Source: Sedimentisphaerales bacterium (GTDB lineage Bacteria > Planctomycetota > Phycisphaerae > Sedimentisphaerales > Anaerobacaceae). From it: DNA of 33,055 nucleotides. Positions 15,554-24,334 of the stretch are shown here, piece after piece. The notes beneath the pieces are model-generated. The model did not search any database. It had not been told where the DNA came from and worked only from the letters and a program-made list of their open reading frames with translations. A program made the position numbers and the translations under genes. The stretch lies in contig JARYLO010000016.1 in assembly GCA_029907605.1 (NCBI GenBank), forward strand, positions 1 through 33,055. The letters are read 5' to 3'. The first letter of the stretch is position 1. Every line of letters starts with the position of its first letter.

Positions 15554-18500
15554 CTAATTCATAGGCTCGAGGAGCTTCTTCGTATCAACCTCCATCTGTT
15601 GCTGGATGTCCTTGAGTGTCTGCAAAGGGCCTTCAATCTGCTTCATGGCATCAGGCGAGACCCCCTCGCCCTCGCTGACTACATAGGGAGTAACGAAGAT
15701 GATCATCTCGCTATTGCTCTGCTCAAAATCCCTGTGCCTAAATGCCTCCCCCAGTATCGGGATATCACCAAGGAGGGCAACCTTGCGCAGGACCTGGCTG
15801 TTCTTCTGGAACAGTATACCACCAAGCATAACGGTCTGGCCGTTCTGCACGATCATATTGGTCGTCGTCTCCATCTCAGTCCGTTTGGGCTGGCTGTTGA
15901 CCATCTCGTTTGTCAGGTCAGAAAGTATCACGTTTATGACCATATCGACGTTCTTCTCAGGTGTTATGCGTGGCCTGACACGTAGGGTCATACCAACCCG
16001 CTGGAACTCAAAGTTCTGCGTGGCCCCAACCGTAGCAGAGACCGTCGATCCAGTCGAGAATGCCACATTATCACCCTTGAAGAACATCGCCTCCTCATTG
16101 TCCTTTGTCCACAAGGTCTGCTGGTTCAGTATCTTGGCCTTGACCCTCTTGACCAGGAAGTCAAGCAAGATATTTATGCTGCCGGTCAAGATCGTGGCAT
16201 TGGCTGTACCAAGTGCATTGGCCTGCGTCCCGAATGTAGTGCCAGTAGAGCTGGTACTAGTATTGAACAGAGGAGAACCGCCCTTGTCTAGCCAGATCAA
16301 CTGATTGACCGCCATCAATGCATTCTCGTCCAGCGTCCCAAAGGCATTTGGATTGGTGGCGAGCTGGACGCCCAACGACGTCGCTCCCTTGTGGCTGACC
16401 TCTACTACTACCGCCTTAACCATCACCTGTTGGCCTGGGACATCCAACTGATGGATGGTCCTTTCTATGTCATCCTGGAATTCAGGTGGCGCAAGGACCA
16501 GTATCGACTTGCTATGTGCATCTGGTATGAACCTGACCTTTCCTATCACGTTGCTGATAGGCTGTTCTGTAGTGGAGGTCCTTGCAGTAGTCCACCAAGG
16601 AGTGTATTGGCCACCAGCCCCTGTACTACCACCAGCAGCGGCCGCACCACCTGTCGTTGTCCTGGCCGCGGTGGTGCTAGTGCTACTGGTACCACTGCTC
16701 ATTGAATAGGCACTCAGACCTGTTGCACCTAATGTGATGGTGGCCCTAGTACCTGTCTCACTAAACAGGGCGTTTAGCAGCTCGGCGAGCTTCTCTGGAT
16801 CGGCATACTTGAGTGTCACCACACGCGGCACCTCTGCCATCTCTTGTCTATCCAGTTCACGGATCAACTGCTCGACAATATCATATGCCTCTGCAACCTT
16901 ACTTATGACGATGATCTTGCGGGTCCCAGGCACCGACTCAAACGTCAATTGTCCATATAATGGACCTACTATCTTCCCCTTGGCAGTGGTCTCAGAGCCG
17001 CCGTATATCAATGCCCTAAGGGCCTGCGTAGTGGTGCTGGTGCTGTCCTCGGAGAACAATGTGGTCAGCAGATCGGCCATCTGCACAGGATCAGAATTGT
17101 GGAGCTCTATGATCCTGGGCTTGACCTTCTCTACGTCAAGGGGTGTATCCCACTCTTGGATCTGCTTTTCTATCTTCTTCATGGTCTCTGGTGAGGCCAT
17201 GACCGTCACCTGACCAAGGCTGGGCAAGGAGGTCACCTTCACGACCTCCATGGTAGCCCTGGAACTGGTGCCGTAACTATATCTGGACAGTGCTGAGCTA
17301 GTGCTGGTCTGACCATAAAGATTATCAAGGTTCTGTTTGATGGTATCAGGGTCTGCGTACTTGAGCTGGAATGTCCTCTGCTCATAGTCTCCTGGTGGCA
17401 CATCTATCTTGGCAATGATCCCCTTGATCATGTCGCGCAGATCTGCCCTACCGTAGATCACGACCTGCTTTGTCTGTGTCATCGGTCTGATGATTACATT
17501 GGGCCTGACCTGACTAGTGGCTGCCCCTCCTTGTGCAAGGATCTGGTCTATCTGGGAGGCCACCTCCTGGGCATCTGCATAAACCAGTTGCACCGTCTCA
17601 TACTCGGACTTTACGGTATCCTCGCGATCCAACTTGGCTACCCATTCCTTGACGGTCTTTAGGTCTTGTGCAGAAGCCCTCACGATGATCCATCGCCTGG
17701 TAGGTTCAGGGATCAACACTACCGGCAACCTGCTGCCGCCTATGCTCACAAGGGTGGCAGTGGTCTGTTGGGTCTGGCCCATAGGACCTCGCATGCCAGG
17801 ACCTCCCCTGCCAAAGGGCCCACCGAACTGGCCCCTCTGCTGGCCAGGCTGGCCACCTCCTGTGGTGGTGATACTGGTAACTGTCTGCCTGGTACCAGTG
17901 GTAGTGGTACCGCCCAATAGCAACTGTAACAATTGTACTATCTCTACCGGATCACCATATTGCAATTGGATGATCTCAGAGTATGTCTGACCTGCCTCAG
18001 GCACATCCAATTCCTGGATGATCCGCTCTATCCTGATAAGGTTAGCAACGGTGTCTATTACCAACAAGGTATTGGTGGTAAGGTCACTGCTCACATAGCC
18101 GTATTCACCGACCAGTGGCTGGATGAGGGTTGCTAGGTCTGCAGGGCTATAGTTCTTGAGCTTGAAGAACCTCTGGACCACCTGGTCTTTGTTCTCGATC
18201 GCAGCCAGTGGTTGATCCTCAGGGATGGTGGGCACAAGCCCAGTCCTGGCAGAGGTGATAGGCTTTATGTACAGGACGTTGTTGGCGTCCTCGACCATGT
18301 ACCCCTGCGTTCGTAGGGCACTGTAGATCAGTGATATGGCCTCCTTCCTTGGTACACGCTTGGGTGAATAGATGGTCACTCGCTGCTGCATCGCATCTCC
18401 AACAGGGATGACCACCTTGCCTGTCCAGGCTGCCACACGCTCGATGATGTCCCGCATCTGGACATTATTGAGATTCAAGGCCTCGAGGGCATTAGGATCG

Positions 18501-18874
18501 TTGGCCTCTGCCACCTGGAATCGGTCTTGGCCAAACCCACCAAAATCACCCCCGAATCCCCCCCTGCCCCCGCGATCGAACCGTCGTCGCATGGCACCCA
18601 TCAGTCCCTCCGGGAACTGCAGCCCATTGGCATCACCAGGCGCTACCACAGGCCTGGGCCTGTTGGGCTCGTTTGCCTCTGAGACCTGCGATGTTGCAGG
18701 TGCACTAGTATTTGCGTCAGGCTGCGGGGGTCTAGGTTGAAGCTGGGGCCTTGGCCGTTCCGCACTAGCCGTACCGGTCATACCAGGCGCTGGTGCAGCA
18801 AAACCGATCCGCCATACCAGGTACCCGGATAACACAGCCACTAGCCCTATTACGATCCACATCGTCCTTTTCAT
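15554..18874 (-). CDS. gspD: Type II secretion secretin GspD, with six N1-like repeats
   Basis: This 1106-residue outer-membrane secretin is far longer than the usual ~650. The N-terminal signal/hydrophobic segment (5-27) is followed by a low-complexity Pro/Arg/Gly region (35-118) and the N0 domain (about 125-205). Six N1-like repeats then start near 233, 298, 425, 500, 585 and 683, each opening with a 'xxLxYADPxxx' type strand-helix and closing near '...LD'. The second carries a Gly-rich loop (330-372) and the sixth a Ser/Thr/Gly-rich loop (720-770). The secretin core (about 815-1075) has 'MVKAVVVEVSHKGATSLGVQ' and 'VALLGDIPILGEAFR'. The start is fixed by GAGGA 7 bases before the ATG. It is the last gene of the operon, 93 bases after gspC. 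Confidence 0.93.
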   Translation of the reverse strand: MKRTMWIVIGLVAVLSGYLVWRIGFAAPAPGMTGTASAERPRPQLQPRPPQPDANTSAPATSQVSEANEPNRPRPVVAPGDANGLQFPEGLMGAMRRRFDRGGRGGFGGDFGGFGQDRFQVAEANDPNALEALNLNNVQMRDIIERVAAWTGKVVIPVGDAMQQRVTIYSPKRVPRKEAISLIYSALRTQGYMVEDANNVLYIKPITSARTGLVPTIPEDQPLAAIENKDQVVQRFFKLKNYSPADLATLIQPLVGEYGYVSSDLTTNTLLVIDTVANLIRIERIIQELDVPEAGQTYSEIIQLQYGDPVEIVQLLQLLLGGTTTTGTRQTVTSITTTGGGQPGQQRGQFGGPFGRGGPGMRGPMGQTQQTTATLVSIGGSRLPVVLIPEPTRRWIIVRASAQDLKTVKEWVAKLDREDTVKSEYETVQLVYADAQEVASQIDQILAQGGAATSQVRPNVIIRPMTQTKQVVIYGRADLRDMIKGIIAKIDVPPGDYEQRTFQLKYADPDTIKQNLDNLYGQTSTSSALSRYSYGTSSRATMEVVKVTSLPSLGQVTVMASPETMKKIEKQIQEWDTPLDVEKVKPRIIELHNSDPVQMADLLTTLFSEDSTSTTTQALRALIYGGSETTAKGKIVGPLYGQLTFESVPGTRKIIVISKVAEAYDIVEQLIRELDRQEMAEVPRVVTLKYADPEKLAELLNALFSETGTRATITLGATGLSAYSMSSGTSSTSTTAARTTTGGAAAAGGSTGAGGQYTPWWTTARTSTTEQPISNVIGKVRFIPDAHSKSILVLAPPEFQDDIERTIHQLDVPGQQVMVKAVVVEVSHKGATSLGVQLATNPNAFGTLDENALMAVNQLIWLDKGGSPLFNTSTSSTGTTFGTQANALGTANATILTGSINILLDFLVKRVKAKILNQQTLWTKDNEEAMFFKGDNVAFSTGSTVSATVGATQNFEFQRVGMTLRVRPRITPEKNVDMVINVILSDLTNEMVNSQPKRTEMETTTNMIVQNGQTVMLGGILFQKNSQVLRKVALLGDIPILGEAFRHRDFEQSNSEMIIFVTPYVVSEGEGVSPDAMKQIEGPLQTLKDIQQQMEVDTKKLLEPMN

Positions 18875-18967
18875 AGCATTGTCCTCAAGACAGACCTTCT
18901 ATCCTAAAACTATTGAGCAACCCCAAGATGGCCTTGTTACATAATACGCACAAAAAAGCCCCAGGTC

Positions 18968-19738
18968 TCAACGACCACCCCCTCGACCCTGCGTGCCACC
19001 CCTACCGCCGAACTGTCCTTGCGGCTGACCACCTCTACCTCCCTGTCCGCCACCCTCAAAACCCCCACCGAATCCGCCACCACGCATGCCTCGCATATTG
19101 CCCATGCCACCAAACTGGCCCAACCGCTCCATGAAGAAGTTCCTCCTTTGGTCAGGGGTCATATTCATGAGCCTCTGGCGGTCCTGCTCAGAAAAGCCGA
19201 ACATACCAGGCCCAAAACCTGCCACGCCACCTACCTGCGTAACCACCGGCCCGGTCCCTCCCATCGGTCGACCCCTACCGCGACCACCCCCCTCCTGCCC
19301 TTCGATCGCAGCCTGGATGGGCGACAGGCTTATCCTCTGGCCATTCCAATCTATGACCACACGTGTCGGCTCTACAGCCACAATATTTACATCAGCCACC
19401 TTCTCTCCTGCCTTGTACCACCTGCCGTTGATCAGGACCTCGTCGCCCATGATGGCGTAGACCTGCTGGACTGGGTTGCGGATGGCAGGTGCGGGGATAA
19501 AGAGGTTGGCCTTCTTGAGGCCATCGGCCAGTGCCCTGGTAGAGGCCATGGCCTTTTCCACCTGCTCCTGCGTAGGGGCAGCAACGATCCCATTGGCCTT
19601 GGTGATCTGCTCGAGCCTAGAAGAGACCACAAATACCCTGGCCACCTTTGCAACAGAGACCGCCCCCAGCAAGGCTGCCACCACCAGCATCAGCAAGGAT
19701 ACCATACTGCCCAAACCCTTCTTTGACCTGTAGCTCAT
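18968..19738 (-). CDS. gspC: GspC-like inner-membrane protein with Gly/Arg-rich tail
   Basis: The 256-residue product has a cytoplasmic basic start, one membrane helix (about 11-33) and a linker. A domain at 86-140 then reads 'YAIMGDEVLINGRWYKAGEK' followed by 'ADVNIVAVEPTRVVIDWNG', the pattern of the GspC homology region that meets the secretin N0 domain. Residues 141-256 are unusual: 'SEQDRQRLMNMTPDQRRNFF' (173-192), then a tail of FGG, GGG and RGG repeats ending GRGGGR. No PDZ or coiled-coil domain, common at the end of GspC, is visible. Position between gspM and gspD fits the assignment. The GspC call rests on topology, the short domain and context. Confidence 0.75.
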   Translation of the reverse strand: MSYRSKKGLGSMVSLLMLVVAALLGAVSVAKVARVFVVSSRLEQITKANGIVAAPTQEQVEKAMASTRALADGLKKANLFIPAPAIRNPVQQVYAIMGDEVLINGRWYKAGEKVADVNIVAVEPTRVVIDWNGQRISLSPIQAAIEGQEGGGRGRGRPMGGTGPVVTQVGGVAGFGPGMFGFSEQDRQRLMNMTPDQRRNFFMERLGQFGGMGNMRGMRGGGFGGGFEGGGQGGRGGQPQGQFGGRGGTQGRGGGR

Positions 19739-19748
19739 AGTCCTATCC

Positions 19749-20294
19749 TCACTTCACTAGGGTACAGATCACCATCTCCACATCCACAGTCTGCCTTTGC
19801 TCAACAGATACCTTGGTGTCTGCCCTGATGGTCAATTCATCTATACCTACGTAGTATGGGTTCTGTTTTAGCAGTGCCAGGAACTCCACTAGCTGGTCAA
19901 ACCTACATGTCCCCTTGTACTTCAGGCAAAGCTTTGAGTATCCCCCGATCTTTTGACGGCTAGCAGTCTCTACCTGTAAAGGGGTATTGGGCATACCTGC
20001 CTGGCGAAGTTGCCTGGTAATCTCATCCCTGAAACTCGTCTTCTGGGTCTCAAGGTCTTTGGGCATCTCGAACACAGGTACCATCGACGCAAGGCCAGCA
20101 GGATTGAACCTGCCAGAACAAGCGCCCTCTATCAACTCCTGCATCTGCCTGACCTCAGAGCGTACCTTTGCCCAGTTTGACCACCATTTCGGTCCCACTA
20201 TCACAACAAAGGCCAACACAACGATGATCCCGCCGATCCTTAGGGCCCTGACCTCACGGTCTGACAACCTTGCTAGAAGCTGCTTTCCCAACAC
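19749..20294 (-). CDS. gspM: GspM/PilO-like inner-membrane protein of type II secretion
   Basis: The 181-residue product has a short cytoplasmic tail, one membrane helix (about 20-38, 'IGGIIVVLAFVVIVGPKWW'), a helical linker (45-70) and a ferredoxin-like periplasmic domain. That domain contains 'YSKLCLKYKGTCRFDQLVEF' and 'YYVGIDELTIRAD', as in PilO/GspM proteins. The start is a GTG whose G is the last base of the gspL stop (TAGTG), so the two are translationally coupled. GspM and GspL normally form the inner-membrane platform that links the GspE ATPase to the pseudopilus. Sequence conservation in this family is poor, so context carries much of the call. Confidence 0.8.
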   Translation of the reverse strand: MLGKQLLARLSDREVRALRIGGIIVVLAFVVIVGPKWWSNWAKVRSEVRQMQELIEGACSGRFNPAGLASMVPVFEMPKDLETQKTSFRDEITRQLRQAGMPNTPLQVETASRQKIGGYSKLCLKYKGTCRFDQLVEFLALLKQNPYYVGIDELTIRADTKVSVEQRQTVDVEMVICTLVK

Positions 20295-21799
20295 TATCTG
20301 ACCCCCTTCTGGGTAAAATTCTTGTAATGAAAGTTGATCGAAAACTTTATCCTATTGGTCTGCTTATCCTGGGTGGACTTCTTCGTCTCCACCGACCTGA
20401 TCCCCTCTTTCTTACGCAAGGCCTCCTCAAACCGATAGAGGTCCTCGGGGCTATCAGCCTGGCCCTCAATGGTAATGGTTTGACCTCGTTTGAAACTGAA
20501 GCTATCCAGGACAATCCCTCCTGACCTACCGAATCTGGGCCCTCTCTCCATCCCAGGGCCCCTATCGGCCGCGTTTGGATCAGGCATAGGCTGCCGGGCA
20601 GGTCCCGACGGGACGGCAGAGTTTATCTCACTCAACAGGCCCAAGATATCTATCCTGTACCTGGAGACCTGCTCCCTGGTATCAAGCTGGGACTTCAGAT
20701 CCAGCAGTTTGTACCGTTCAACCAATCCCTTGAGCTTCTTAGCCATGGCCACATCAGTGACGTACGCCACGATCAGGGCACCGACCAATGCCACTATCAC
20801 CAGGCCTGTAGCCGCACGGGTTGATACCACCTCTTGCTGGGCCTGCTGATCAATGGGCTGGTATAGGTTAATAAACAACTGTAGGCCATCCTCATCATCG
20901 ATGGCAATGAGGGCCAATCCGATGGCAGTTCGATATTCATAAAGCTGCTCGCAGGTCAGACCCAGCGAACTGGCCTCTGGCCTTGGCCTTACGCAGTTGG
21001 CCTCCAGGCCATTGGTCTGCAGTACCTGTACCACCTGATCGAACCTGCTGCTACCATCAGACATGATCATCAGTGGCCTGGCCGTACCATCAGCACGCCT
21101 TGGGAAGGCCTCAAGGATGGACCTTAGGTCGAGGATGAATTGCTGCTGTGCGTCCTCACAATCCTGGCCGCAAAGGTCATCAAGCCCTAGGTCGATCATA
21201 CCCATATCGCCAAGGACCCCATGATCCACCAGGCATACCTGCGTATTGTGGCTCTCAAGGCTCATGACCGCCACGTCCTTAAGACCGTCGTCGAATAACC
21301 TCACCCATGCCTTCACCATGGCCTCGGAGGAAAGGTAGAGCCTCTTGGGGGCCAGTGGTCTGACCTGGTCAACTAGTCCTTGCACGTGCCTCCGCCTTGC
21401 CGCTGCTACCAGTGCAGTGATATGATCATGGCCGGTGGCCAGCTGGCGCCAGGCCATCTCTATCTGGTCTGCAGCCAGCGGGAGCCTTGCCTCAACCTGC
21501 ATACGGATGATGGAATCCAATTGCGAGTGCGGCACCGGGGGCAACTGAAGCCTGTAGAAGGCCACGCCCACAGGCCGAAGCCCCACCACCAACATCTGGT
21601 TGATCCGCCGTCGCTGATTCTGCCCCTGATCAGTAGCTACCCCGCAGGCATTGGCAAAGGCGACCCAATCCATCTGGCCAGGCTCAGTAGATCGAGTCCA
21701 GACGACCTTAGGACCTTCAGGCCCTGTCTGTATACCAACAGCCCTAAGCCTGTCTGCCTCCTGTGCAATCGCTACCAAAGTAGGTCCTTTGCTCATCAC
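20294..21799 (-). CDS. gspL: GspL (PilM-PilN-like) inner-membrane platform protein
   Basis: This 501-residue protein combines an actin-like cytoplasmic part (about 1-315) resembling PilM, a single membrane helix (about 330-350, 'TGLVIVALVGALIVAYVTDV') and a periplasmic PilN-like part. The periplasmic part has a helical stalk (352-390) and a ferredoxin-like C-terminus ('TITIEGQADSPEDLYRFEEA'). 'LQLPPVPHSQLDSIIRMQVE' (84-103) matches the PilM/GspL region that contacts the ATPase. A disordered Pro/Gly/Arg-rich segment (about 400-430) splits the periplasmic part. The start overlaps the gspK stop by ATGA, and the end is coupled to gspM. GspL recruits GspE to the membrane in known systems. Confidence 0.87.
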   Translation of the reverse strand: MMSKGPTLVAIAQEADRLRAVGIQTGPEGPKVVWTRSTEPGQMDWVAFANACGVATDQGQNQRRRINQMLVVGLRPVGVAFYRLQLPPVPHSQLDSIIRMQVEARLPLAADQIEMAWRQLATGHDHITALVAAARRRHVQGLVDQVRPLAPKRLYLSSEAMVKAWVRLFDDGLKDVAVMSLESHNTQVCLVDHGVLGDMGMIDLGLDDLCGQDCEDAQQQFILDLRSILEAFPRRADGTARPLMIMSDGSSRFDQVVQVLQTNGLEANCVRPRPEASSLGLTCEQLYEYRTAIGLALIAIDDEDGLQLFINLYQPIDQQAQQEVVSTRAATGLVIVALVGALIVAYVTDVAMAKKLKGLVERYKLLDLKSQLDTREQVSRYRIDILGLLSEINSAVPSGPARQPMPDPNAADRGPGMERGPRFGRSGGIVLDSFSFKRGQTITIEGQADSPEDLYRFEEALRKKEGIRSVETKKSTQDKQTNRIKFSINFHYKNFTQKGVR

Positions 21800-23133
21800 G
21801 GAGTGGCCCCTTCATACCAGTACAATATCCTTGCAGGACTCTGCCCGCGCTCCACTACTGCCTCTACAAACCAACTTGCACCGCCAGCCCCAGCCTGACC
21901 GGTCTTGGCAAAACTGTAGATCGTAAACAGGTTCGAACGAACATCCACAAGATCCACTACACTTGCAAAGACCTCGCTGGTCATGGAGGGCACATCAAGC
22001 AGTTCACCGATGCTCTCAAAACCATACAATGCACTGTCGCGATACTCGACGATCCTGTATGCGATCTCATAGGCCAGATCATCTCCACCAAGGATCGCCA
22101 CCAGCACTGGTAGCGGTGCGGTATTGATATTGATCTTTGGTTGACCTTGCTGGGTCTGGATGGTGATCTGGTCCACTATAGTCCTGAAGGCAGCAATATC
22201 CAACGGCGGTGTAGTGGTCTGCTGGCTTGTCTGCTGCTCGGCGGCTGTTACGCCGGTAGCATTGGCATCTGCTGTAGTTGTGGTGCTACTGAACAAGGAT
22301 GCCAGGGATGTATAACCGCCGCTTGGCCTATTGTCTATGACCGCCTGTGCCTGCTCGGCCGTCAGGCCTAACTGTTGCAGTTGCTCGGCAGTGGCCTGGT
22401 TTATATCTACCTTGGTCTGTGCCGCAGGATCCTGCGGCGGATTCTGTGGCGAATAACAGGTTAGGAATGCGATCCAGCCCTCGTCCAGGACATCGTCGCC
22501 ATTGTCTAGAGGCAACGTAAGGTCGCCATCCTGCTCTGACTTGTCCAATTTGCCGTTCAGATTGGTGTCCTCTCCGTACAACAATTGCCCTGTGACACCC
22601 CTTACCTTGAGCAGCTCGCGCATGGTCTTGAAGGGACCATTGCGTATGTTGTATCGATATGGCAGGTTCTCATAATAACCGACCTCAACACCTTCCTCGC
22701 CAGGCTCATCATCTGGATCCCGCCAATCGATGATGGCATCAGCGATCGCCGGGTCCATGCCCCAGTCAAATAGGCCAAGCAGCTGCTCACGAGTAGCGGT
22801 ATTGACATTCAGTTTGCCAGATTCGTCCACGATCCGCACCGTATAGGTACAACCTTCAAGTTGCACGTCTACCAAATCTTGAGCACTGGTGGCCCAGTCT
22901 TCATTCAAGGAATCTGTGGTAGGATCATCTTCATTGAGCAACGCTATGGCCTTCTCTACACCTGCCCTAGCAGCCCATTTGCACCGGATCTCCTGTGCGG
23001 TGAATATGCTGAGCTTGGTGTCAAGGCGGCTGGTCTGTCCAGTTGCGCCAGCCATGATCATGAGGATGGCCACCGTCCAAAGTACGATCAGGAGCACCAC
23101 CCCTTTCTGATGGCGCCTAATGGCCGCCCTCAT
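21796..23133 (-). CDS. gspK: GspK minor pseudopilin
   Basis: The 445-residue product begins 'QKGVVLLIVLWTVAILMIMA' (9-28), a prepilin-like helix without the Glu+5, as is typical of GspK. The GspK alpha-helical domain follows ('KLNVNTATREQLLGLFDW', 107-124, and 'AIIDWRDPDDEPGEEG'). Residues 189-200 (DTNLNGKLDKSE) fit a 12-residue EF-hand/dockerin-type calcium loop; calcium binding is known in GspK. A second helix-hairpin-helix-like segment 'KVDINQATAEQLQQLGLTAE' (241-260) makes it longer than the usual ~320. The Thr-rich stretch after 283 is probably a linker. It overlaps gspJ by 4 bases and gspL by ATGA. GspK caps the tip of the pseudopilus with GspI and GspJ. Confidence 0.92.
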   Translation of the reverse strand: MRAAIRRHQKGVVLLIVLWTVAILMIMAGATGQTSRLDTKLSIFTAQEIRCKWAARAGVEKAIALLNEDDPTTDSLNEDWATSAQDLVDVQLEGCTYTVRIVDESGKLNVNTATREQLLGLFDWGMDPAIADAIIDWRDPDDEPGEEGVEVGYYENLPYRYNIRNGPFKTMRELLKVRGVTGQLLYGEDTNLNGKLDKSEQDGDLTLPLDNGDDVLDEGWIAFLTCYSPQNPPQDPAAQTKVDINQATAEQLQQLGLTAEQAQAVIDNRPSGGYTSLASLFSSTTTTADANATGVTAAEQQTSQQTTTPPLDIAAFRTIVDQITIQTQQGQPKININTAPLPVLVAILGGDDLAYEIAYRIVEYRDSALYGFESIGELLDVPSMTSEVFASVVDLVDVRSNLFTIYSFAKTGQAGAGGASWFVEAVVERGQSPARILYWYEGATP

Positions 23134-23906
23134 CTGCCACCTCCAGTAGTCGTCTGTCCGGTAGAACCAGCAGATGTGCCTTGCTGGGTGGTGGTGGACT
23201 GGGTGGTACCCTCTGTAGCCTGGACCTCCTGTGCAGCGGCTTCAGATTGGGCCTGTGCCAGGGCCTGCGCCTCACTAGCCGTGAGGACGGTGACCAGTAT
23301 GGATTCGCTAAGTGCCATGCCACCAGTATCGGCCTTGGTAGCCAATGTGACCTCGATCATATGTGGCAATTCTTGAGCACTGTCGGACCACTGATCGAGC
23401 CATCTTTCGCCATCATAGCAGAGTACCCGCAACAGCGCGATCTGGTCGCTAAGTACCGTCACCACCCCACCCGGCTCTGACACCTGACGATCTGGATGTG
23501 GCCAGACCCTTCGGCAGAATACTTGCCCGTCGCCCTTGTCGGCGATGTAATAACTGACCTCATACACGTCGCCTTCTGGCTGGCCTTGGCGGACCTTCTG
23601 GTGTAAAGTGGTCCAGAACGTCAAGTAAGACTGACTGCCGGCCCCTGAGTCCTCTGTACCGACCTCCAGACGAAAATAGTTCGGATCGGTATCCCGCACT
23701 ATGTTGGTAAGATCCATGGCAAGGCGCCTAGCGGCAAACCTCAGTTCAATGGCCCTGTCGCTGTTGTCCTGTACCAGCCTGACTGTGGTACTTGCGCCCT
23801 TCATGGAGGCGATGGCCACCAGTGCAACAAAGGCCCCTATGGAGGTAGCCACAAGGACCTCCACCAATGTGAAACCCAAATAGCGATGTCGGCCATTCCC
23901 TGTCAT
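23130..23906 (-). CDS. gspJ: GspJ minor pseudopilin
   Basis: The 258-residue product has a short leader ending in Gly11 and the cleavage/methylation motif 'G^FTLVEVLVATSIGAFVALV', with Glu at +5. The globular part contains 'RLAMDLTNIVRD' and 'YYIADKGDGQVFCRRVWPHP', matching GspJ proteins. The C-terminal ~45 residues are Ala/Gln then Thr/Gly-rich and probably flexible. It lies 3 bases after gspI and overlaps gspK. It should sit at the pseudopilus tip. I separate J from I by length and by position directly before gspK. Confidence 0.88.
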   Translation of the reverse strand: MTGNGRHRYLGFTLVEVLVATSIGAFVALVAIASMKGASTTVRLVQDNSDRAIELRFAARRLAMDLTNIVRDTDPNYFRLEVGTEDSGAGSQSYLTFWTTLHQKVRQGQPEGDVYEVSYYIADKGDGQVFCRRVWPHPDRQVSEPGGVVTVLSDQIALLRVLCYDGERWLDQWSDSAQELPHMIEVTLATKADTGGMALSESILVTVLTASEAQALAQAQSEAAAQEVQATEGTTQSTTTQQGTSAGSTGQTTTGGGR

Positions 23907-23909
23907 GAC

Positions 23910-24332
23910 CTAGGTCCCAACCCCGGTCGTGGCCCCTGCAACTATGGTGCTGGCACCATTCATCTGGGTCTCTATCGACAATCGATAGACCCGGCCCTGT
24001 ACGGTCCAAGTGACCGTGCAGACAACCCTGTACAATGCATCTATGCCTTCATAGCTAGCAACGACAGTCCACAGATAGCCTGGAGGGACATCGTCAACAC
24101 GGCCACTGATCTCACCCCCAGCATCGACTACCTGGTCGACACCAGCATACCTGATCATGGTCAGTTGCCGATCGGCAATAGATGCAGCAGTCTCATATTG
24201 CCTATTCAGCCTGGATGCAACCATCGCGTTGGAGCCAATCGCACTTACTACCACAACAACACCGGCCAAAATGACCGCACCGACGATGGTCTCTACCAGC
24301 GTGAATCCTTCATCCCTAAATGGCCTATCCAT
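23910..24332 (-). CDS. gspI: GspI minor pseudopilin
   Basis: The 140-residue product has a very short leader (MDRPFRDEG) and the prepilin motif 'G^FTLVETIVGAVILAGVVVV', with Glu at +5. The small beta-rich domain has a Cys ('VVCTVTWTVQGRVYRLSIET'). Size and position between gspH and gspJ fit GspI, which nucleates the pseudopilus tip with GspJ and GspK. The start is 2 bases after the gspH stop. Its identity as a pseudopilin is certain; the letter assignment follows from order. Confidence 0.85.
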   Translation of the reverse strand: MDRPFRDEGFTLVETIVGAVILAGVVVVVSAIGSNAMVASRLNRQYETAASIADRQLTMIRYAGVDQVVDAGGEISGRVDDVPPGYLWTVVASYEGIDALYRVVCTVTWTVQGRVYRLSIETQMNGASTIVAGATTGVGT

Positions 24333-24334
24333 GG

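Noticed and set aside
16500-16720. Repetitive-looking DNA in gspD as a direct-repeat array or CRISPR
   Set aside because: It is Ser/Thr/Gly codon low complexity within a continuous reading frame; no regular repeat-spacer pattern.
18940-18985. Intrinsic terminator between gspC and gspD (minus strand, ends in TTTTTT)
   Set aside because: Only a 4-bp stem (GGTC/GACC) is possible and it is separated from the T-run by TGGGGC. Too weak to call.
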